A DNA stretch of 64,000 nt from Hanleya hanleyi. Lineage: Eukaryota; Mollusca; Polyplacophora; Lepidopleurida; Hanleyidae. The stretch lies in the NCBI GenBank assembly GCA_036873755.1, contig JAVTVY010017181.1:248001-312000 (forward strand), given 5' to 3'. Shown here in pieces: positions 57,291 through 64,000 of this stretch. A program made the position numbers and the translations under genes. Each line of letters begins with the position of its first letter. The first letter of the stretch is position 1. A model generated the notes under the pieces. That model worked only from the letters and a program-made list of their open reading frames with translations, was not told where the DNA came from and made no database searches.

Positions 57291-58510
57291 ATGAAATGTC
57301 CACTGTCAATATATATCCTCAACATTTTCCCCATTGTATATGAAATATGACGATGTGGCAAATGGCATTACATACACCATATATAATCCTATGTAACTAT
57401 GGGAATATGAAAATCAGCCTCATCCACTCCCAGGACAAACATGCAATGATATATAGGCCTATATGTATACCGTACATGTAGTTTGCAAAATGTATTAACG
57501 ATACATCAATCAACTGAACACGCATTTCGTAACACACATTTCGAACGTAATACCTCGTTCCCAACGAAAAAGGGAATAAAAAAATAAAACTCCGACCGCC
57601 CGGCTTTCTTGGAGAGCATATGATCATAAACGAATAATTAAGTTTAACGACCCTATAAACAAAATATTAGATGAATCATATTCTGATTGAAAAGTCTGTA
57701 TCCCGATAATGGAGAATATTCCATCAACAAATAGGGCCTACCTACCTTGTTGTTACTGTTGTTACCTACCTTGTTGTTACTGTTTACGCGAGAGATAAAT
57801 CGGCACAGAAGACCACCTACTCTCCCAACCTGTACATCTGTCCAAGACACCATTCCAAATAATACTAAAGTCCAAATTCTGATGATTGACAAACGCTGTC
57901 AGATCTGTCTCATGTCTTCACTGCGCACGCGTAGTCGTTGTTGCTGAGCTGCAATTATGCTGTTAATAAAAAAAATTAATTTTGTGACATTCATGCCTGA
58001 ATTAATATGGCCTCGGCAGCTTTTAAATCATGCAGTTTAGGAATTCCAACTTATTTAATTAACAATTCGAGAACGCTGATCGAATATGGATAGAAGAAGT
58101 ATTGAACATGTTTTGAATTCTCTATTTCTAATAATTTCTGTGGTGACCACGAACTATTTAATTATGTTAGAGCACCTGCTATTGCGTAACTAGCATTAAT
58201 TAATAAAGTAATAAACCTGTCCGCACTAATTGCTTCTGTGATTAGTAAACTATGCGTGCTGTGCATATCGAGGTTTAATTGATGAGATTGATCTGTCAGA
58301 CAACCGCTACATGCAGTTTCTCCAAGCAGAAATATTATTATCGAAGCAATTTTTGGAAATGTGCGTCACACATTTTCTATCCCATAAAACAGGTAGTACA
58401 TGAACAGATAAGAAACAAAGCTAAGCTATGCTCTGACTCATTTCATGGATATATCGGTACCAAATTATGTCCATCAACCTTGTATCCCGCACTTTAGACT
58501 GGTCATAGGC
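57291..58510. other. No gene seen
   Basis: AT-rich. A 24-bp duplication of ttgttactgttgttacctac-type sequence lies at about 57,740-57,785; read on the minus strand it yields two AACAAG/GTAGGT donor-like sites after a hydrophobic frame, but no start codon or acceptor supports an exon. Confidence 0.45.
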
Positions 58511-59395
58511 TGCAACCTCAGAACACGGTTGTCTCCCATTATTCCAGATAAAACCCCTTTGCCATCATACACTTAATATTTAAACAATACACGCATTGCC
58601 GGTCGTCTGAAAATAGCAAAAAGCGCCATATTTCCTTCCCATAATGGAACGCGAACCACGAGTAAACTTTTGCCTCATGCATGATGTAAGTATACGCACG
58701 GACTGAAAATTGCTGAAAAAAGTTATTTCAACGGATTTTTTACATGATTTGTTCAGACTTCTTTCACTCGAGAAAGGTTCAGTGATATTCCAGGTCCCTG
58801 TCAGCTTCTGACACCGTCCATAAACAAAGTTACGATGGTGATTTTCCCGAAGCCCATGTTGAAGACATTGCTGTATCCAAATCCTGCTCCTGAAAAAGAG
58901 GCAATAACTCTTCTTTTTTGCCACTTTTAGACGACCGGCAAGTCGTGTATACGGAAACATCATCCCAAAAACCTACTAGATTTCACCAGCCTGAAAGTCA
59001 TTACCAAGCTACCAAATAAAGTTTTCAGAGGTGTATATGCGCGAACATTTGATTCCGAAAAAATCAGTGTTGATTATATTCAACAAACGGCCGTTATCTT
59101 CGATGTGTTGGTGTTGTTGTTGTTTGTTTTTGTTTTTTTGTTTTTTTGTTGTTGTTGTTGTAAAGTGACCAGTTATTCACCGACTATTTGTTTACTTTTG
59201 TCTGACGAATCCCCCAAATGCGCTGCAGGTTGATTAGTTCTGATTAATTCAAGTTTTGGGGATACAGAACACCGCTGATAATCTCGATCTTTTATTCTCA
59301 GTCAAATTACATTGCTTGGTGAAGACCCGCTGTGCATAGAATGGCAGGGCGTTTTTCGGCCCTGTATAAGTGACTGAAAGCATCTTTCATACAAG
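58511..59395. mobile_element. MITE family 2, copy 2, carrying a nested element
   Basis: The left end gcaacctcagaacacggttg and the right part (tggtgaagacccgctgtgca, gaatggcagggcgtttttcg) align with the copy at 38.3-38.9 kb, as do the ttgattccgaaaa and gttgttgttgtaaag blocks. The extra length is explained by the nested element at 58,589-58,950. Confidence 0.75.
58589..58950. mobile_element. Nested TIR element
   Basis: The left end acgcattgccggtcgtctga and the right end tagacgaccggcaagtcgtg are inverted, with an A/T-rich continuation (aaaatagcaaaaag / cttttttgccactttt). It interrupts the family 2 MITE. No known coding. Confidence 0.8.
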
Positions 59396-59699
59396 GTTAC
59401 TCCCAATCGTGCCTAGCTTGTGACTTTTTCATAGGTCAGCCATCTTGGCCGCGAAAAAATCTTTTTCCATTCTCCCAGCAGGGTTATTATGACATATGAT
59501 GGCGTAGAAAACTGACGAGATTACCTAAAGTGTTTTGCAGATTATACCTGAAATGGGCAGCACTATAGAACCGCATTCATTGCAGCCTTGTCCAAGCATT
59601 TTTTCGCAAATAGCCTAGATGAACCCTAGCTTAGTTATCGAAAAATAGTTGACTTTGTTAATAGCTAAGTGTATAGTTCTTTTGAAAAAAAGTAAACGC

Positions 59700-61590
59700 T
59701 GTTTTTTAAATCAAAATCAAAAGGCCACACATAAAGCTCAGCGATATCGAATAACTGTATATTGATTATACTTGAGGAAGAAGATTGGACTGGTGAATGT
59801 ACGTTCGTGAAATGATGTTTTGGTTCTGGGTTACATAAATATGTGGCATTTTGGCAGTGATGAATAGACAAGTGGAGCGATATGCAAGAGGTGGGAAAAA
59901 TTGACGACGTCTGGTGACTAAAAAGCAACCATATGACTCTACAGGAAAAATAACGGGCAATTTATTACAGATCAGTCAAAGATTCTTGCCGAAGCTAAGA
60001 CTTTTTATAACAATGTATATACAAATAAAGATTTTGAAGAATATAACATACAAGTTGTGAATTACAAAACATGGATTTTGTCAGCCTAACAGACGAGGAA
60101 CAGCTTACATTAGAGGGGGATATTTCAGAGGTAGAAGTGTTAAATAGCTTGAAACGAATGAGAAATAATCGTAGCCCCGGCACGGATGGTTTTACTGCAG
60201 AATTTTTCAGATTTTTCTATAAAGATATAGGCAGCTTCATTACCAGACGTACCTTACCAGATCAGGGAGAATTGTCTGCGACTCAGAAAGAGGGGGTAAT
60301 AATTTGCTTACCAAAGGAAGATAACCCTAAGCAATACTTGCAAAATTGGAGACCGATCACATCATTAAACTACAAGAATAAAGTCTGTATTAAACAAACT
60401 GATATCAGAGAGCCAGTCTGGGTTTATGAGTGGTAGGTATATCGGTGAGAATACACGGTTAATTTATGACATTATGGAATGCACAGAACGCAATAATGTA
60501 CCCGGTCTTCTTCTCCTCATTGACTTCGAGAAAGCGTTTGACTCGGTTTCTTGGTCTTTCATTAATCAGGTATTGGATGTATTCAACTTTGGGAAATCGC
60601 TTAAAACATGGATATCTGTTTTTATACAAAAAAGCCAAGTCCGCGGTGATGCAGAGTGGTTTCCTCTCCAGGTTTTTTAGATATCCAGAGGATGCAGACT
60701 CTGTCACCTTATATCTTTCTGCTATGTGCCGAAATTTTATCAATAATGATGAAGGGCAATGAAAAGATAAAGGGAATATAAATAGGAAACAGCGAATTTA
60801 ATATTTCACAGTACGCCGACGACACAGCATTACTTCTCGACGGTTCTGAAAATCCACTAAAGGAAGCACTGTTAACTTTAGATACATACGCCTTACTTTC
60901 AAGGTTGAAACTGAATATCACAAAACAAGATCTATGTGGATAGGATGCAAAAAATTTGGAGGAGAGATGTTTAATCACAGATATAAGCTTAACTGGGAAC
61001 AGTTTAACTTTACTCATCTCGGAATATAATTTTCTTGTAACTTGGATTCGATGATTTCGCTGAATTATGACAAAAGATTAAAAGAAATACAGTTGGAGCT
61101 AGATCAATGGTCAAAACGAAGGCTGACACCACTATGAAGAATTACAGTATTAAAAACAATGATTATAGCAAACTCAATCACCTATTCATTGCCCTCCCAT
61201 ATCCTCCAAATGATTACGTAAAAAAACTTAATTCTTTATTTTACTCGTTTATTTGGCAATCAAAACAAGACAGAATTAAAAGGGACGTTCTTTGCCAAGA
61301 CCACGAGAATGGGGAGTTAAAAATGACTAATTTGCAACATTTCATAACGGCTCTTAAAACAACCTGCATCCGTAGACTACTGTCACAGGAAAGTCAGTAC
61401 AAGGAGTTGTTTGAAATATCGATATCTACTATTCATGATCTTGTTTATAAAGGAGATGAGTATCTAACCCATATAAGCGATCAATGTACTAACCTATTTT
61501 GGGCTGACGTACTTCGTGCTTGGAGAACTGTTGACGAAAACTTCCGTCCGCTCACGCCCGAATACTATACAAATATTTAGATAGCCAAAT
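59700..61590 (+). mobile_element. L1/Tx1-like LINE, 5'-truncated, same family as 1-3,960
   Basis: Coding remnants start near 59,950 (GQFITDQSKILAEAKTFYNN) and run through RT to a stop at 61,580. Domain order and many residues match the copy at the left end of the window. The 5' endonuclease is absent. The palindrome-family element begins 34 bp after the last codon. Confidence 0.87.
59940..61580 (+). pseudogene. LINE reverse transcriptase (frameshifted)
   Basis: Fingers: LKRMRNNRSPGTDGFTAEFF (about 60,150-60,210) and YLQNWRPITSLNYKNKV. Palm motif A is LIDFEKAFDSVSW (60,521-60,559). Motif C is YADD at 60,812-60,823 in another frame. The thumb reads LTPL then a stop, then RITVLKTM and LNHLFIALPYPPNDYVKKL. 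The C-terminal segment to 61,580 is open (157 codons with SLFYSFIWQSKQDRIKRD). The active site survives but several frameshifts and stops break the chain, so it is inactive. Confidence 0.88.
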
Positions 61591-62015
61591 TTATTAAAGT
61601 GAATGCACAGAGCAGTAGTATATAAAAGACCGCATCCCTCACATTTGGTTCAGTGCGCATGCTCGAGAAAGTTTCTGTCATGGGGAGGTGTGCGCAGGAG
61701 TTGTGCGCAAGTATGACGTCACTTCCGGTTTTGTGGAGGTTTTGTGGAGGTCATGAGGAGGTGTGCGCAGGAGTGTTCTGCGCAGGTATGACGTCACTTC
61801 CGGTCTGCGTGAATCGGGCGTCACCTTGGGGCATGTATTCCTCCGCGGTGATGCGGTCTAGCGGTGATGCGGTCTGCCTCCACGGACAGTCCCAAATACG
61901 TGGGTTTTCGTGAGAATGTTCGGCAATCTTCAGGGGCGAGAGGGGCCCCTAGTGGACTGATTGGGTCGAGTGAGCTGTCAAAGTAAAGCGCTCCTCCAGG
62001 GCCATTCAGTCATGG

Positions 62016-62335
62016 GTGGGTGTATGTAAATTTAGAATTTGTCCCGAAAATATAAAAAACGGAACACGGACTTTACCCCTACAATAGGGGAAAACCCCTA
62101 TCAATCCTATCCCAAAGGGCGAATATCGGTCTCCCGGGCTTATCGGGACCTGCTGAGAGAGGTAGGGTGGGGAGTGGGTGTATGTAAATTGAGGATTTGT
62201 TCCCCGAAAATATAAAAAGCGGAACACGGACTTTACCCCTACAATAGGGGAAAACTCCTATCAACCCTGTCTAGTGGGGGCTAATATCGGTCTCCGGGAT
62301 TATCGGGGCCTGTGCATGGGTGGGTGCATGTAAAA
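62016..62335 (+). repeat. Tandem repeat, about 155-bp unit, two copies plus start of third
   Basis: gggtgggtgtatgtaaattt at 62,016, a near copy at 62,173 and the start of a third at 62,322. Units share ggaacacggactttacccct and acaataggggaaaa. Confidence 0.9.
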
Positions 62336-62913
62336 TTAGGGTACTCATCTTACATCCGGGTTTTTGTAGGTTACTGCGCAGGTCATTGTGGTGGGTCTGC
62401 GCAAGTGTGTGACGTCACTTCCGGTATTGAGAATGACCAGAAGAAAAAAAATACCTCCGAACACAGAATAGTTCCAATTTTTCCTTAGACCTTAGACGTA
62501 TAGTCCGGATTTTCCACCCGGGTTTTCCCAGGCCCGGACCGGCCGCACGCCTGCGCAGGTTATCCGGCCGCACGCGCGCGCGGGTTAAAGGGAAGTTTCG
62601 GAAGTGTGCAAGGGCACTATATCACATCGGGGTATATATTTCATCCAAGTATAGCGGAAAGCGGTTGTCGTGAGTAACAACAAGTTCAGCAATGTTTATA
62701 CAGTTTATGATCCCCAATGTGACATCATACCCAGGCTGGGGGAGCCGCCCTGGGCATGTTTAGTATGTTCACAGCAAAACAAATTGAAATATCAAACACC
62801 ATGTTTTATTATTTAACGCACCGTCACATTAGGTACAAGTGTTTACTGAGCTCAAGTCAACGATCAGCATGTAGACATAGACAGTATATACGGCATGTTA
62901 TGTATGCTATTCA

Positions 62914-63366
62914 TCAGTGCAAGGGTGACGCATTCAGCCGATGGGGGTGGTCGGTCAGCTTGGTAACGAAGAACGTAACATTGGTGACCCTCCCTACGAC
63001 CCATTGTGTGTTGCGGCGTTGACGTTGGGGCCATCTCAAGGGATCCACGGTGTCCAGTTTGTCCAGCATCGTCTATAGCGACGCCCGGTTAATGATGGTG
63101 AACGGTTGGTCAAACACATGGCTGTTATTACTGGCATAATAATACCGTAACTGGTCCGTCTCTTTGTGACGTAAGATGTACCCAAAAGCGACATTCAATT
63201 TGAAGACCGTAGCTTGGTCATTGAAGATGGCTTTCACGTAGCTGCGTAGACGGGCGAGGTCGGTCAGTGGGAAATTGTAGATATCTGGAACAATTTCTGG
63301 AATTGGATCACGGTGGAAACTGTGCCGTATCATGGGGTTAACTAGAAGACTATTCTGTGAAGTCAT
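62914..63366 (-). pseudogene. Unknown element gene, interrupted by TAG and a frame slip
   Basis: ATG at 63,366 opens 97 codons: MTSQNSLLVNPMIRHSFHRD, then LRSYVKAIFNDQATVFKLNV and GYILRHKETDQLRYYYASNN. A TAG at 63,073-63,075 stops it, but clearly coding text continues in frame (TMLDKLDTVDPLRWPQRQRR, then TNVTFFVTKLTDHP at about 62,944-62,985), where one extra C changes the frame; the slipped frame ends at 62,914. From memory it resembles an uncharacterised protein found beside DNA polymerase genes in large eukaryotic DNA elements. That is unverified. Read-through of the TAG is possible but decay is simpler. Confidence 0.55.
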
Positions 63367-63422
63367 GTGACGCAGTCAGTATGTCGGCACCTCTTCCCAC
63401 TTCCCTTATATGTGTTGTAATT
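63336..63422. repeat. 87-bp direct repeat, copy 1
   Basis: From ggttaactagaagactattc to atgtgttgtaatt, identical to 63,845-63,931. It holds the start codon of the minus-strand gene and a ttatatgtg segment that may be its promoter. Confidence 0.95.
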
Positions 63423-63844
63423 TTTTCCTGTATATGGCGAGATTCTGCTGGTGGACGTTTCGTCCCCGAGGCCCGCCCCCTGTACAGACCTTTTGGTCTT
63501 TGATATATGTTGGCATTTGTGGGAAGTTGATGCTGGGTCGACATCGGGCCTTACAGACTAGTCTTTTGTGTTAAATGCCGTCATTTACATCTGACGATGA
63601 TACAGCTCACCAATCTACAATGTATGAGTTGTCACAGCGAAACAGCTCACCAATTACCAGTATACGAGTTGTCAGAGCATTTCCATCATAGCTCTCTAGA
63701 TTTGTATCTAATACCGCTTATGCCGGTGCTAGGGGCCGTGTGGTCATATCATCCAAGTTGCCACATGAACAGGTACAATAAAAGCGTACCTGAGATACAA
63801 CACATATCACGAATCGTTAGATTCTTGGTATGTGCTTTAAAATA

Positions 63845-63931
63845 GGTTAACTAGAAGACTATTCTGTGAAGTCATGTGACGCAGTCAGTATGTCGGCACC
63901 TCTTCCCACTTCCCTTATATGTGTTGTAATT
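63845..63931. repeat. 87-bp direct repeat, copy 2
   Basis: Exact copy of 63,336-63,422 at a distance of 509 bp. The ATG of this copy is followed by a stop after ten further codons. It is next to tggcgccgatagatg. Confidence 0.95.
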
Positions 63932-64000
63932 GGCGCCGATAGATGTCACTCACTGGAAGGGCGTCCTGTAACAGATCGCTAGGAACATCCACTGCATCTT

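Larger units (their letters stand above)
61614..64000. mobile_element. Second element of the palindrome family, left end to window edge
   Basis: Begins AGTAGTATATAAAAG, the same terminus as 17,294. Entry blocks ttttgtggaggtcatgagg and gtattcctccgcggtgatgc match the palindrome at 17,333 and 17,411. Then come gaggggcccctagtggac-type units, TGACGTCA sites, two copies of a different unit of about 155 bp, a caacaa run and a ccaggctgggggagccgccc block matching the 3' block at 18,720, and finally an inward minus-strand gene. The cargo is not the zinc finger. The right end lies outside the window. Confidence 0.7.

Noticed and set aside
57653..57892. Hydrophobic minus-strand frame as first exon of the cyclase
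   Set aside because: It has no ATG at its start, and no splice phase could be tied to the exon at 56,387.
63336..63931. 87-bp repeats as LTRs, with tggcgcc as primer site
   Set aside because: Too short, with no TG..CA ends and no gag or pol between or beside them in the window.

Overview
The window is metazoan genomic DNA and looks like a marine invertebrate. It is AT-rich and repeat-dense. It holds one multi-exon host gene on the minus strand, about 48.2-56.4 kb: a receptor-type guanylate cyclase with a NIT sensor domain, a gene class I know from marine invertebrates and not from vertebrates. Almost everything else is mobile-element or tandem-repeat DNA. A Ty3/gypsy element with integrase upstream of reverse transcriptase (the Gmr1-type order) fits a deuterostome, such as a hemichordate, cephalochordate or echinoderm, but does not prove it. 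The species cannot be fixed from sequence alone.

Layout. 1-3.96 kb: minus-strand L1/Tx1-like LINE whose endonuclease region has blown up into a 59-copy, 40-bp minisatellite. 4.76-10.8 kb: complete but decayed Gmr1-like LTR retrotransposon with a 4-bp target duplication. 11.4-12.0 kb: piggyBac-like MITE (TTAA targets), with further copies or fragments at 22.7, 39.0, 44.4, 47.7 and 55.1 kb. 13.4-16.2 kb: two degenerate tandem arrays. 17.3-22.2 kb: 4.9-kb inverted repeat with two head-to-head, nearly identical C2H2 zinc-finger genes, each with TATA box and polyA signal, around a purine-pyrimidine alternating core. Its outer ends look like transposon termini with a 5-of-6 matching target duplication. 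23.5-24.4 kb: remnant of a related element. 25.3-25.9 kb: 66-bp satellite. 26.1-33.9 kb: a LINE (A) split by a second LINE (B) that itself carries a MITE. 34-48 kb: gene-free, with many inverted-repeat elements and satellites, one with a five-unit higher-order period. 48.2-56.4 kb: the cyclase gene, with a tRNA-derived SINE, a foldback element and a minisatellite built from its own splice donor. 56.7-61.6 kb: palindromic-unit element, a nested MITE pair and a second L1/Tx1-like LINE copy. 61.6-64.0 kb: start of another element of the same family as the palindrome, with a broken unknown gene.

The most promising undescribed material is the element family seen at 17.3-22.2, 23.5-24.4 and 61.6-64.0 kb. 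Its members share subterminal arrays with GCGCATGCGC and TGACGTCA sites and a common 3' block next to an inward gene; two of them share the terminus AGTAGTATATAAA. The cargo differs: zinc-finger genes in one, an unrelated gene in another. Features resemble Polinton/Maverick-type DNA elements, but no polymerase, integrase or capsid gene is visible here, so this remains inference.
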